DNA of 64,000 nucleotides from Prevotella sp. (GTDB lineage Bacteria; Bacteroidota; Bacteroidia; Bacteroidales; Bacteroidaceae): NCBI GenBank assembly GCA_016291595.1, contig JAEEXN010000004.1, positions 23,030-87,029 of the forward strand, written 5' to 3'. Shown piece after piece: positions 8,695 through 17,627 of the stretch (position 1 is its first letter; each line of letters begins with the position of its first letter). Below the pieces are notes generated by a model. The model made no database searches. It worked only from the letters and a program-made list of their open reading frames with translations, and was not told where the DNA came from. A program made the position numbers and the translations under genes.

Positions 8695-8702
8695 CAAAAA
8701 TA
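8695..8702 (-). promoter_or_regulatory. -7 box upstream of the DUF4301 gene
   Basis: Minus strand TATTTTTG fits TAnnTTTG, 41 bases before the start codon. No good -33 box. Confidence 0.4.
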
Positions 8703-8744
8703 ATCTGTTTTTCTTAAAATGACGAAGAAATCGAGAAAAAAGTG

Positions 8745-8752
8745 TAACTTTG
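8745..8752 (+). promoter_or_regulatory. -7 box of the relA-like gene
   Basis: TAACTTTG followed by CA fits the Bacteroidetes -7 box. It gives a leader of about 70 bases before ATG 8829. No clear -33 box. Confidence 0.5.
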
Positions 8753-8828
8753 CATGAAAAAAGAAAAAATAAGTAGCTAATATTATAGCTTTCATCTGCC
8801 AGAAGGTTTAAATAGTATAGAATTGAGT

Positions 8829-11042
8829 ATGAATGACAAACTGGTTTTTAGCGAATCGGAACGTAAAGAGACTTATCTCATAATGACCCAGTTGCGTAAG
8901 CTTTTGGGCGAATCGATAACTAATGAAGATGAGCAGAAATTGCGATTCCACATGCGCCTCGCTCTGAAGAATAATCAGTTGTGGCGTGATGTGTTTGGGC
9001 TTAACCCAGTCTTGCAAGCTGTTCAGACGGCTCTTATTGCGGTTGAAGAGATTGGTCTTCGTCGTGACGGAGTGATTGCAATATTATTGCAGCAGAGTGT
9101 CATCAACGGCTTTGTGAGCATTGCCGATATTGAAAACGACTTTGGCAGAAGCACGGCAGGAATTATCCATGGCATAGTTCGTATACAGGAACTTTATAAG
9201 CACAACCCTGTCATTGAGAGCGAGAACTTCCGTAATCTGTTGCTTTCTTTTGCTGAAGACATGCGGGTGATTCTGATTATGATAGCTGACCGCGTGAACC
9301 TGATGCGGCAGATTCGTGATACGGATAATGCCGAAGCAAAAGCGCGAGTCTCAGAAGAAGCTAGTTATCTGTACGCACCTTTGGCTCATAAATTAGGTTT
9401 GTACAAGTTGAAGAGCGAATTAGAAGATTTGTCGTTGAAATATCTTGAACATGACGCCTATTATCTGATTAAAGACAAACTTAATGCTACTAAGAAAAGT
9501 CGGGATGCATATATTGATCGTTTTATAGGTCCTATTAATGAGCGCCTTACTAATGCTGGACTCAAGTTTCACATGAAGGGTCGTACAAAGTCAATTCATT
9601 CTATTTGGCAAAAGATGAAGAAGCAACATTGTGGTTTTGAAGGAGTCTACGATCTGTTTGCCATTCGTATCATTATTGATTGCTCTATAGAGAAGGAAAA
9701 GATGCAATGCTGGCAGGTATACTCAATTATCACCGACATGTATCAGCCAAACCCGAAGCGATTGCGCGACTGGCTTTCTGTGCCCAAGTCAAATGGTTAT
9801 GAAAGCCTTCACATCACTGTGCTTGGCCCTGAAAAGAAATGGGTGGAAGTTCAAATTAGGACAGAACGCATGGATGAGATTGCTGAGCGCGGCCTGGCAG
9901 CACATTGGCGTTATAAGGGTGTTAAAGGCGGTGAAGGAGGACTGGATGACTGGCTGAATAGCATTCGCTCTGCATTAGAGGCAGGTGATGACCTTCAGGT
10001 TATGGATACATTCAAGATGGACCTTTACGAGGACGAGGTTTTTGTCTTTACTCCTAAAGGTGACTTGTTGAAATTTCCTAAAGGAGCTACGGTGCTTGAC
10101 TTTGCATATCATATTCATTCGAGAGTGGGAAGTCAATGCACGGGCGCGAGAATTAATAATAAGGTGGTAACATTCAGACAGGAACTCCACAGTGGTGATC
10201 AAGTAGAGATTATCACGTCGACTACACAAAAGCCTAAACAAGATTGGCTGAACATCGTCAAAACGAGTCGTGCTAAAGCAAAAATACGTCTGGCACTCAA
10301 GGAAACGCAAGTGAAAGATGGCTTATATGCAAAAGAAACACTTCAGCGCAGACTGAAGAACCGCAAGATTGAGATGGATGAGTCAACAATGAATCATGTC
10401 ATAAAAAAACTGGGGTTCAAGTTGACAAGCGAATTTTACAAACAATTGGCTGAAGGTACTCTTGATATCAATTCAGTGATTGAAAAATACATTGAGATTC
10501 GTGATCAGGAGCAGAATCCCGTGAGCCAACAACCGATGAGAAGCGCCAACGAGTTTGAGTTTGAAAACCCAAACGAGGAGATAATGCGCAACAATGATGA
10601 CGTTCTGATTATTGACCGTAACTTAAAAGGAGTTGATTATCAGTTGGCTAAATGTTGTCACCCTATATATGGCGATGACGTGTTTGGTTTTGTTACGGTT
10701 AGTGGAGGTATTAAGATTCATCGTACTGATTGCCCCAACGCGCCAGAATTACGTAAACGTTTTGGATATCGTTTGGTTAAAGCAAAATGGAGTGGTAAGG
10801 GTACTTCGCAATACTCTATTACACTTCATGTAGTTGGGAATGATGATATTGCCATCATCAACAATATCACAAGCATCATTGCAAAGGAAGAAAAGATTGT
10901 AATGAGAAGCATTAGTATAGACTCTAATGACGGACTTTTTAGCGGTAATTTGACGGTTATGCTCGATGATACCTCTAAATTGGAATCATTGATGCGTAAA
11001 ATTCGTACGGTAAAAGGTGTAAGGCAGGTTTCGAGAGTTTAG
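8829..11042 (+). CDS. relA: Long RelA/SpoT homologue with degenerate hydrolase domain
   Basis: 737-residue alarmone synthetase making (p)ppGpp from ATP and GTP or GDP. Domain order is pseudo-HD (about 30-180), synthetase (about 215-345), TGS (about 390-455) and a C-terminal ACT domain (about 660-735). The synthetase keeps RTKSIHSIW, VYDLFAIRI, PKSNGYESLH and VEVQIRTERM. The hydrolase domain has lost its metal-binding HD and ED motifs: where HDTVED is expected the sequence reads LLQQSVING. It should therefore act as a synthetase only, like E. coli RelA. The start is ATG 8829; a TTG six bases earlier is less likely. The gene converges on the TetR gene. Confidence 0.9.
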   Translation: MNDKLVFSESERKETYLIMTQLRKLLGESITNEDEQKLRFHMRLALKNNQLWRDVFGLNPVLQAVQTALIAVEEIGLRRDGVIAILLQQSVINGFVSIADIENDFGRSTAGIIHGIVRIQELYKHNPVIESENFRNLLLSFAEDMRVILIMIADRVNLMRQIRDTDNAEAKARVSEEASYLYAPLAHKLGLYKLKSELEDLSLKYLEHDAYYLIKDKLNATKKSRDAYIDRFIGPINERLTNAGLKFHMKGRTKSIHSIWQKMKKQHCGFEGVYDLFAIRIIIDCSIEKEKMQCWQVYSIITDMYQPNPKRLRDWLSVPKSNGYESLHITVLGPEKKWVEVQIRTERMDEIAERGLAAHWRYKGVKGGEGGLDDWLNSIRSALEAGDDLQVMDTFKMDLYEDEVFVFTPKGDLLKFPKGATVLDFAYHIHSRVGSQCTGARINNKVVTFRQELHSGDQVEIITSTTQKPKQDWLNIVKTSRAKAKIRLALKETQVKDGLYAKETLQRRLKNRKIEMDESTMNHVIKKLGFKLTSEFYKQLAEGTLDINSVIEKYIEIRDQEQNPVSQQPMRSANEFEFENPNEEIMRNNDDVLIIDRNLKGVDYQLAKCCHPIYGDDVFGFVTVSGGIKIHRTDCPNAPELRKRFGYRLVKAKWSGKGTSQYSITLHVVGNDDIAIINNITSIIAKEEKIVMRSISIDSNDGLFSGNLTVMLDDTSKLESLMRKIRTVKGVRQVSRV

Positions 11043-11104
11043 TTCGTATGAATCAGGTGTTAGATAAAAGTTCATATATGTTATACGTCTGTTTTGCACT
11101 TCTA

Positions 11105-11722
11105 TCATAGTGCCTCGTCGAGTATGCGTTGGCCTTTCTCTGTGCAGTAGCCACGGAGAAGCACAGAGACGAAATTACGAAAAATTTCTTGCAAAGAATA
11201 CTCCTTGTATAGTTTATTCGTCATTACGTAATTCATCGAGGCCTCACCTAGCCGCGTTACTATATCATAGTTAAGTGAAGGCAGAAAGTAGCCCTCCTCC
11301 ACTCCACGATGGAAGAATCTTATTGTATTTTGTTTTTGTTCAACGGCTCTCTCTTGAAAGTAATCGTCAACCTTTTTGTAACGGTGCAATTCGGTAAAAA
11401 AGAGCGGGTTTATGGAACCCAACTGCTGGAACTTCACCTGATAGAAATGCAAAATGATACGCATCACATCGTTATTCTCAGACGCAAATGCTTGCAGTTC
11501 ACGGCTATATTTCTCCTCATTTTTTCTGATGCCTTCCAGCAACAAGTCTTCTTTATTGTCATAGATTTCATAGAGCGTGCGTTTCGATATTTGCAAGATG
11601 GTTGCAATATCATCCATTTTCACGGCTTTGATACCTTTTTGCTGAAAAAATGTAATGGCTACATCTGGAATACGTTCCCGTAACTCCTTGCGATATTGGG
11701 TTGAAACGTTTATTTTCTGCAT
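11105..11722 (-). CDS. TetR-family transcriptional regulator
   Basis: 205-residue one-component regulator. The N terminus has the TetR helix-turn-helix (about residues 12-58): AITFFQQKGIKAVKMDDIA, then ISKRTLYEIYDNKEDLL. The remainder is a divergent helical ligand-binding domain ending in a conserved-looking NFVSVLLRGYCTEKGQ. It is divergent from the malic enzyme gene with about 290 bases between, so it might control maeB or itself, but no operator palindrome stands out. Ligand unknown. Confidence 0.88.
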   Translation of the reverse strand: MQKINVSTQYRKELRERIPDVAITFFQQKGIKAVKMDDIATILQISKRTLYEIYDNKEDLLLEGIRKNEEKYSRELQAFASENNDVMRIILHFYQVKFQQLGSINPLFFTELHRYKKVDDYFQERAVEQKQNTIRFFHRGVEEGYFLPSLNYDIVTRLGEASMNYVMTNKLYKEYSLQEIFRNFVSVLLRGYCTEKGQRILDEAL

Positions 11723-11740
11723 AAGAAATCATTTAGTTTG

Positions 11741-11748
11741 CAAATATA
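11741..11748 (-). promoter_or_regulatory. -7 box of the TetR gene
   Basis: Minus strand TATATTTG fits TAnnTTTG, about 20 bases before the start codon. No clear -33 box. Confidence 0.45.
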
Positions 11749-11792
11749 CAAAAAACTTTGAAACCATTGCTTGTTTTCATTGTTTTTTTAAT

Positions 11793-11800
11793 ACCTTTGC
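11793..11800 (+). promoter_or_regulatory. -7 box of the malic enzyme gene
   Basis: TACCTTTG followed by CA, with a TTG at 11772-11774 (18-base spacer). Transcription from here leaves an untranslated leader of about 210 bases. Confidence 0.55.
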
Positions 11801-12016
11801 AGTGAAAAGAAATACATAATTTGGGATTAGAAGTTTGTGGTTAGGATTTATCTCTGCCTTTTGAAGTGTAAGGAAATACTTTGAGAGAGCTAAGAGTATC
11901 ATTGATAGAAGTAGATTTAACGAGTAAAGAGATAGTTTTTTCGACTCTTATACCTGTGTACCTGCTTGCATCATTTGTTCCTAGGAATCAGTTAATCAAT
12001 AAAAACAATAGGTATT
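11801..12016 (+). other. Long untranslated leader of maeB
   Basis: No ORF with recognisable content and no strong hairpin or known riboswitch motif could be seen in these 216 bases. They lie between the putative maeB promoter and the start codon. Confidence 0.4.
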
Positions 12017-14323
12017 ATGGTAAAAATAACAAAAGAGGCCGCTTTGGATTATCACGATAGTGGCCGTCCCGGTAAAATTGAAGTAAAGCCAACAAAAGCT
12101 TATCGTACGCAAACAGACCTCTCACTGGCATACTCTCCAGGAGTGGCCTTTCCTTGCCTTGAGATTCAAGAAAACCCAGATGATGCCTACCGTTACACAG
12201 ACAAAGGTAATTTGGTTGCAGTGATTAGTAACGGTACTGCAGTACTTGGACTTGGAGATATTGGTGCTTTGAGCGGTAAGCCTGTAATGGAAGGAAAGGG
12301 ATTACTTTTCAAGATATACGGAGGTATTGATGTCTTTGATATTGAGTTAGACGAGAAAGACCCTGAGAAGTTTTGTGAGTCCGTTGAGCGCATTGCTCCT
12401 ACTTTTGGTGGAATTAACCTTGAGGACATTAAAGCACCTGAGTGTTTTTATATAGAGGAGCGTCTTAAGCGTACTCTTGATATTCCCGTTATGCACGATG
12501 ACCAGCACGGTACGGCAATTATCTCAGCAGCAGGACTGAAGAATGCTCTTGAAGTATGTGGAAAAGATATAACCAAAGTTCGCGTTGTTGTTAACGGCGC
12601 AGGTGCTGCAGCTATTTCATGTACAAGACTTTACATGGCACTTGGTGTACACAAAGAGAACATTCTCATGCTCGATTCGAAGGGCGTTATTACCAGTGAA
12701 CGTGAGGACCTAAATGAACAGAAACGAATCTTTGCCACAGACAGACGTGACGTTCACACACTCTCTGATGCAATTAACGGTGCAGATGTGTTTGTCGGAC
12801 TTTCTAAGGGTAATGTGCTCACACAGGATATGGTACGTTCTATGGCTTCTAATCCTGTTATTTTTGCTCTTGCAAACCCTGTGCCAGAGATTTCATATGA
12901 AGACGCGATGGCTGTTCGCCCCGATATTCTTATGGCTACGGGTCGTACTGACTATCCAAACCAGATTAACAATGTTATAGGATTCCCTTATATTTTCCGA
13001 GGAGCACTCGACGTGCATGCAACGGCCATCAATGAAGAAATGAAGATGGCAGCTGTACATGCTATAGCTGATCTTGCAAAGCAGCCTGTACCCGATGTGG
13101 TGAACGATGTCTATAAGGTAAACAATTTACATTTTGGTCGCGACTATTTCATTCCGAAACCTGTAGATCCAAGGCTTATAAGTGAGGTTAGTGCTGCCGT
13201 TGCACGTGCCGCTATAGAGAGTGGCGTAGCTCGTAAAACCATTTATGATTGGGAGGCTTACAAACGTTCCCTCACAATACTTCTTGGCCAGGAAACCAAA
13301 CTCACCCAGAAACTTTATGCCACAGCTGCAGCACATCCACAACGTGTGGTTTTTGCTGAAGCTATTCACCCTACAATGCTCAAAGCTGCTGTGCAAGCGA
13401 AAGCTGAGGGCATATGTAACCCTGTGCTATTGGGAAATGATGAGGTAATAACTAAGTTGGCCCAGAGTCTCGACCTCAGTCTGGATGGTATAGAGATTGT
13501 AAACCTGCGCCACCCTTGTGAACAAGAACGTCGTGAGCGTTATGCACAATTGCTTACTAAAAAGCGCCAGCGTGATGGTTATACGTTGCCAGAGGCTAAC
13601 GATAAAATGTTTGAGCGTAACTATTTTGGCATGATGATGGTCGAGACTGGCGAGGCAGATGCTTTTATCACTGGTCTCTACACGAAATACTCTAATACAA
13701 TTAAGGTTGCAAAAGAGGTTATTGGTATACGTCCAGAATATCGTAATTTTGGAACTATGCACATTATCAATTCTTCCAGAGGCCCTATATACATTAGTGA
13801 TACGCTTGTAAACGCCAACCCCACTACAGATGAACTTGTCGATATCGCAAGGCTTTCTGCCACAGCCGTTCGTTTCTTCAATGAGAAGCCTGTTATCGCA
13901 ATGGTGAGTCATTCTAATTTTGGTAGTGATGGCAGCGAAGGAACACGCAAAGTGAGATTAGCTGTTGAGCGCATGCAACAGGAATACCCGGAGCTTGCTA
14001 TTGATGGAGAGATACAGCTTGGGATTGCTCTCAACAGGGAGTTGCGAGACAATCAGTATCCATTCTCACGACTCTATGGGAAAAAGGTTAACACACTCGT
14101 TTTCCCTAATCTTACAAGTGCCCGTTCAAGCTATAAGATGCTCCAGGCATTAGATGCTGATGTAGAAATAATCGGGCCCATTCAGATGGGACTTAACAAG
14201 CCTATACATTTTACTGACTTTGGTAGTTCCGTGCGCGACATTGTAAACATAACAGCAGTAGCTGTCATAGACGCATATGTAGGCAAAATCAAAAAAAGAA
14301 TCAATGGAGCTGAAAAAGAATAA
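12017..14323 (+). CDS. maeB: NADP-dependent malic enzyme with phosphotransacetylase-like domain
   Basis: 768-residue MaeB-type enzyme converting malate to pyruvate, CO2 and NAD(P)H in the cytosol. Residues 1 to about 425 form the malic enzyme part (SLAYSPGVAFPCLEI, AVLGLGDIGALSGKPVMEGK, MHDDQHGTAII, and the nucleotide fold VVVNGAGAAAISC). Residues from about 435 to the end form the phosphate acetyltransferase-like domain (VVFAEAIHP, ending GSSVRDIVNI), which is thought to be regulatory and not catalytic in this family. Full length. A terminator follows at once, and the leader is long. Confidence 0.95.
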   Translation: MVKITKEAALDYHDSGRPGKIEVKPTKAYRTQTDLSLAYSPGVAFPCLEIQENPDDAYRYTDKGNLVAVISNGTAVLGLGDIGALSGKPVMEGKGLLFKIYGGIDVFDIELDEKDPEKFCESVERIAPTFGGINLEDIKAPECFYIEERLKRTLDIPVMHDDQHGTAIISAAGLKNALEVCGKDITKVRVVVNGAGAAAISCTRLYMALGVHKENILMLDSKGVITSEREDLNEQKRIFATDRRDVHTLSDAINGADVFVGLSKGNVLTQDMVRSMASNPVIFALANPVPEISYEDAMAVRPDILMATGRTDYPNQINNVIGFPYIFRGALDVHATAINEEMKMAAVHAIADLAKQPVPDVVNDVYKVNNLHFGRDYFIPKPVDPRLISEVSAAVARAAIESGVARKTIYDWEAYKRSLTILLGQETKLTQKLYATAAAHPQRVVFAEAIHPTMLKAAVQAKAEGICNPVLLGNDEVITKLAQSLDLSLDGIEIVNLRHPCEQERRERYAQLLTKKRQRDGYTLPEANDKMFERNYFGMMMVETGEADAFITGLYTKYSNTIKVAKEVIGIRPEYRNFGTMHIINSSRGPIYISDTLVNANPTTDELVDIARLSATAVRFFNEKPVIAMVSHSNFGSDGSEGTRKVRLAVERMQQEYPELAIDGEIQLGIALNRELRDNQYPFSRLYGKKVNTLVFPNLTSARSSYKMLQALDADVEIIGPIQMGLNKPIHFTDFGSSVRDIVNITAVAVIDAYVGKIKKRINGAEKE

Positions 14324-14350
14324 TTGTTACGGTTATATTCAATAACTATT

Positions 14351-14379
14351 ATGCGTCATTGTTCTCAATGGCGCATTTT
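14351..14379 (+). terminator. Intrinsic terminator after maeB
   Basis: ATGCGTCATTG (14351-14361) pairs with CAATGGCGCAT (14366-14376) through an 11-bp stem with one G-U pair and a TTCT loop, then TTT. Flanking ACTATT and AATAGT extend the symmetry, so it could also serve the convergent gene. Confidence 0.75.
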
Positions 14380-14396
14380 AATAGTATGCCTTAAAA

Positions 14397-15563
14397 TTAT
14401 TGGGGACTATATGCTTGGAATACAGCATTTAAATGGGCTAGTTCAACCTCCTGCTGTCGTTCTTCATCCGTGTTTACTTTTATATACCAAGGTCGTGGCA
14501 ATGGCTTCCATGTAAGTAATTTTGTTGAAGGTAGTTGTATGGGGTTGATGCTGATTTCGGCTTCCATATTGCTAAATCCACCACCTGATTCACGGTCGAA
14601 TTCTGTACTTTGTTCGTCCGTAGTTTTCTCGGTGGCTTGAAAGAAGAATTTATAGCGGATAGCAGTAGGATAATAGACACCTTCATTTGTGGCATAACTA
14701 ACACCGTAGCTGACAATCCATTGATCAATATTATAGCCTGTGAGCATGTGCGCAAATGTGAGCATTATTGGAGAAACACGGTTGCTTTTGTTCCAGTCTG
14801 TGCCTGTCTCGCGGGTTGCAGAGCGTATTACACATCTCAATGTATCGATTATAAATCGGCCACGATCAGCTTTATTTTTCTTAGAACGGAAAAGTAGTTC
14901 GACCTCATGGGGATTACTATCTGCAATATCATCTCCAACTGAGAATTTATGATCGTTGATGAAGCTTCTGCTGAACTCAGAAACAAAGTCCTCATATAGC
15001 ATTCGACGTAAGTTTGTGACATCAGTCAGACGTGTACTGTCAACACTGACAATTAGCCCTGTGTCAGGGCTGATGGCGTAGAGTCCGTTATGAGACAGTG
15101 GTTGGCGTAGGATACCATTAGCTCGATATTGATAGAAACTCTTTCCCTCAATGCTTTGAGTAGTGTATAGGTAATTAAAATAGCTTGAATGTGAAGCGTA
15201 GAGATTTTTTTTAGCTTTTAAAAAACGGCGTAGTAGTGGACGTATCCAATCGGGTTCGCTTTTTACGATGACCTCACCAGCTTGATAATAACGAGGTGTG
15301 AGAAAAATGGTATCGGGAAGCTTTCGAATGATACACTTCTCGTAGTTCAAATGTGATATGGTATATGAAGGAGTAGAAAACTTTACATGTGCTAAACCTC
15401 GTTCGGACGTAATAGCCGAACGAAAAACACCTGCATCTCTCCCATAAATACTAGCATAAGCAATAGGTGCGTGTGTAAATTTATCAGCAACAACACACGT
15501 TCGTTGCGCATAGAGAGATAAGCTTGTAAACGTTAGCAGTAATAAGGAGAGAATTCTATTCAT
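14397..15563 (-). CDS. Secreted protein with carboxypeptidase-like regulatory domain, function unknown
   Basis: 388-residue protein beginning with a signal peptide (MNRILSLLLLTFTSLSLYAQ). Residues 20 to about 95 look like the carboxypeptidase-D-regulatory-like beta-sandwich common in Bacteroidetes envelope proteins: a variable loop, PIAYASIYG, and a following AGEVIVKS. The rest is soluble, rich in charged and aromatic residues, and not recognised. It is convergent with maeB. An outer-membrane-facing or periplasmic role is inferred only from the signal peptide. Confidence 0.75.
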   Translation of the reverse strand: MNRILSLLLLTFTSLSLYAQRTCVVADKFTHAPIAYASIYGRDAGVFRSAITSERGLAHVKFSTPSYTISHLNYEKCIIRKLPDTIFLTPRYYQAGEVIVKSEPDWIRPLLRRFLKAKKNLYASHSSYFNYLYTTQSIEGKSFYQYRANGILRQPLSHNGLYAISPDTGLIVSVDSTRLTDVTNLRRMLYEDFVSEFSRSFINDHKFSVGDDIADSNPHEVELLFRSKKNKADRGRFIIDTLRCVIRSATRETGTDWNKSNRVSPIMLTFAHMLTGYNIDQWIVSYGVSYATNEGVYYPTAIRYKFFFQATEKTTDEQSTEFDRESGGGFSNMEAEISINPIQLPSTKLLTWKPLPRPWYIKVNTDEERQQEVELAHLNAVFQAYSPQ

Positions 15564-15690
15564 AGAATAAAAGAAGTATAGTAGTTAGGGATACTCAAAG
15601 GTGCGAAGAAACGAAAACTAAGTAGATTCTACCAATGCCATTCCTTTCTCCCTCATGAGGAGAATCCCAAACTACTTACTTCTATCAAAT

Positions 15691-16248
15691 TTACTTGCCG
15701 AAATAGCGCTTCAACAGTCCGGAGAAACCAGCACCGTGACGGGCTTCATCTTTAGCCATTTCATGAACAGTGTCGTGAATAGCGTCGAAGCCTGCCATTT
15801 TGGCGTTTTTGGCAATGCGGAATTTGTCTTCACAAGCACCAGCCTCTGCTGCAGCACGTTTTTCAAGATTAGTTTTGGTGTCCCATACGCACTCGCCCAG
15901 TAGTTCTGCAAAACGTGATGCATGGTCAGCCTCTTCAAATGCATAGCGTTTGAAAGCTTCTGCAATCTCGGGATAACCCTCACGATCAGCCTGACGAGCC
16001 ATAGCTAAATACATACCAACCTCGCCACACTCACCATTGAAATGGTTGCGGAGATCCTGTATCATCTCTTCACTAACCCCATCAGGCTTACCGTCACCAA
16101 TGCGGTGAACGGTGGCATAGGTAGTATCACCATCTTCTTTCAGTTCAGAGAACTTTGATGCGGGGGCTTTGCAGATAGGACACTTCTCTGGTGCCTCGGT
16201 GCCTTCGTAAATATATCCACAAACGGCACAAATAAACTTTTTCTTCAT
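15691..16248 (-). CDS. Reverse rubrerythrin (rubredoxin-ferritin-like peroxidase)
   Basis: 185-residue non-heme iron protein that reduces hydrogen peroxide in anaerobes. The domain order is reversed relative to classical rubrerythrin: an N-terminal rubredoxin ([20 protein letters not shown], Cys8, Cys11, Cys23, Cys26) and then a ferritin-like four-helix domain with diiron ligands in [21 protein letters not shown], and DEARHGAGF. Such proteins belong to the oxidative stress defence of Bacteroidales. It has its own promoter and is the last gene of this minus-strand stretch. Confidence 0.92.
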   Translation of the reverse strand: MKKKFICAVCGYIYEGTEAPEKCPICKAPASKFSELKEDGDTTYATVHRIGDGKPDGVSEEMIQDLRNHFNGECGEVGMYLAMARQADREGYPEIAEAFKRYAFEEADHASRFAELLGECVWDTKTNLEKRAAAEAGACEDKFRIAKNAKMAGFDAIHDTVHEMAKDEARHGAGFSGLLKRYFGK

Positions 16249-16284
16249 AATGGTTTGTTGTTAGAATAAATATAATTGTTTTTG

Positions 16285-16316
16285 CAAAGATACAGACAAA
16301 AAATAAAATCCGCAAG
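16285..16316 (-). promoter_or_regulatory. Promoter of the rubrerythrin gene
   Basis: Minus strand: TATCTTTG -7 box (16285-16292) followed by CA, with CTTG (16313-16316) 20 bases upstream in place of the TTTG -33 box. Confidence 0.6.
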
Positions 16317-16339
16317 AAAAAGTGGGATTTATTTTTTTA

Positions 16340-16777
16340 TTATCGATAGTCCATATTTTTTTTACGTGCTTTGCGCAAGCTTGTAACAAGCAAAATAATG
16401 CCGACCAATGCAATTATGCCAAACAAAACAAGGGGTATCATGAGGAATGCTCCTGCAATATTGAAACCAATTACACCGCGCTGAGGAGGCGGAGCATACA
16501 ATTCAAGACTATCACGCATCTCTGCAGCTTTTAAGGTATCGCCTGTCTGTTCAGCTTCTATCATCAAGTTTTCAAACTCTGCATAGCGAGCAGTTTTCAG
16601 AGAATCTTCCTCGTATGCCATCATCTCTTTTGTCCACTCTGAGTACTCTGCACGCTTACGGTCTAGTGATTCCTCAGAAGCGAACATGCCAAAGATGCAG
16701 AGCAATACGCCCCCTATGCCAATGACAGTCATGAGAATGCCCAAAACTTTCATACAGCCATTTCCTGATTTCTTCAT
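16340..16777 (-). CDS. Small membrane protein with two spans, unknown function
   Basis: 145-residue protein with hydrophobic helices at about 9-32 and 104-129 joined by a charged, helical middle region (KRAEYSEWTKEMMAYEED and onwards) that would face one side of the inner membrane. A basic tail (SLRKARKKNMDYR) closes it. The start codon overlaps the stop of the upstream esterase gene (ATGA), so the two are translationally coupled. I do not recognise a family. Confidence 0.75.
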   Translation of the reverse strand: MKKSGNGCMKVLGILMTVIGIGGVLLCIFGMFASEESLDRKRAEYSEWTKEMMAYEEDSLKTARYAEFENLMIEAEQTGDTLKAAEMRDSLELYAPPPQRGVIGFNIAGAFLMIPLVLFGIIALVGIILLVTSLRKARKKNMDYR

Positions 16778-17601
16778 AGTTTTTTGCGATAGCTTGATAA
16801 TAATGGAATTTCCTCACAAAGCGCATCAGCTAATAAGCCAGCAACAATTGAAGCACCGTACTCGTTGTAATGTGTGTTGTCCTGACGTCCATCGGGTAGC
16901 GCAGGATGCTCACCAGGCTTATACCACATATGCAGTTTCTTTGACTTTTCACGTCCCAATGACTGTTCAAGGTCGTGGGTAATACGGTTAGCGTCAACAA
17001 AAAAACAGTTCATACGTTGAGCTACATCGCGTGGAGCCACGGCATAAAGTCCATGTGTGTCAACCAATGTATCACCTTCTATCATCTTAATGCCATCCTT
17101 AAAGGTTGTGTTGCGTAGCATTTCGTCATCAGCATTGGCTGGTACTTCATGGAAAAAATTACGTCGAACCACAGAGTTCATTACAACAGGAATGCCGCCA
17201 TGTTCGCGTGTTTCGCGAATAAATCTTGCAATGTTATAGTCAAACGTCGAACCAGGGTCAGTATGACGTGATTCATGAGGTTTTTCGTCATTATGTCCGA
17301 ATTGGATAATAACAAAGTCTCCTGGTTTCATAAGTGAAAGGACCTTGTCCCAACGTCCTTCGTCAATAAAACTTTTACTAGAACGACCATTTACAGCATG
17401 GTTATCGACTACTATAAAATCCTCGTTGAAATACTGTTGTAGAGCCATCCCCCATCCTCGTTCAGGGCTTCCCTTCGACAAATCTTTTTTTGCTGCGGTT
17501 GAGTCACCGATAATAAAAATTGTGGTCTTGTGAACTTGTACAAACGAAGTCAATATAAACATCATTGTCAAGCATGACAGTAATAACAGGATTTTTTTCA
17601 T
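16774..17601 (-). CDS. Secreted SGNH esterase, rhamnogalacturonan acetylesterase-like (CE12)
   Basis: 275-residue SGNH hydrolase expected to remove acetyl groups from pectin-type polysaccharide. A signal peptide covers about residues 1-23. Block I is IIGDSTA (nucleophile Ser34), block II is in NGRSSKSF, block III is FGHND and block V is the Asp-x-x-His of DNTHYNEYGA near the C terminus. It lies 26 bases after hisS on the same strand and overlaps the next small gene. A carbohydrate esterase behind hisS and purA is a loose arrangement, probably transcriptional read-through. Confidence 0.88.
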   Translation of the reverse strand: MKKILLLLSCLTMMFILTSFVQVHKTTIFIIGDSTAAKKDLSKGSPERGWGMALQQYFNEDFIVVDNHAVNGRSSKSFIDEGRWDKVLSLMKPGDFVIIQFGHNDEKPHESRHTDPGSTFDYNIARFIRETREHGGIPVVMNSVVRRNFFHEVPANADDEMLRNTTFKDGIKMIEGDTLVDTHGLYAVAPRDVAQRMNCFFVDANRITHDLEQSLGREKSKKLHMWYKPGEHPALPDGRQDNTHYNEYGASIVAGLLADALCEEIPLLSSYRKKL

Positions 17602-17627
17602 AAAACAGTTCTAAAAATATTAAACAA

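Noticed and set aside
8823..8828. TTG start for the RelA-like protein
   Set aside because: ATG follows six bases later and fits better.
15640..15665. TTCTCC/GGAGAA inverted repeat after the rubrerythrin gene
   Set aside because: The stem has a bulge and no T-run follows, so it is too weak to call a terminator.
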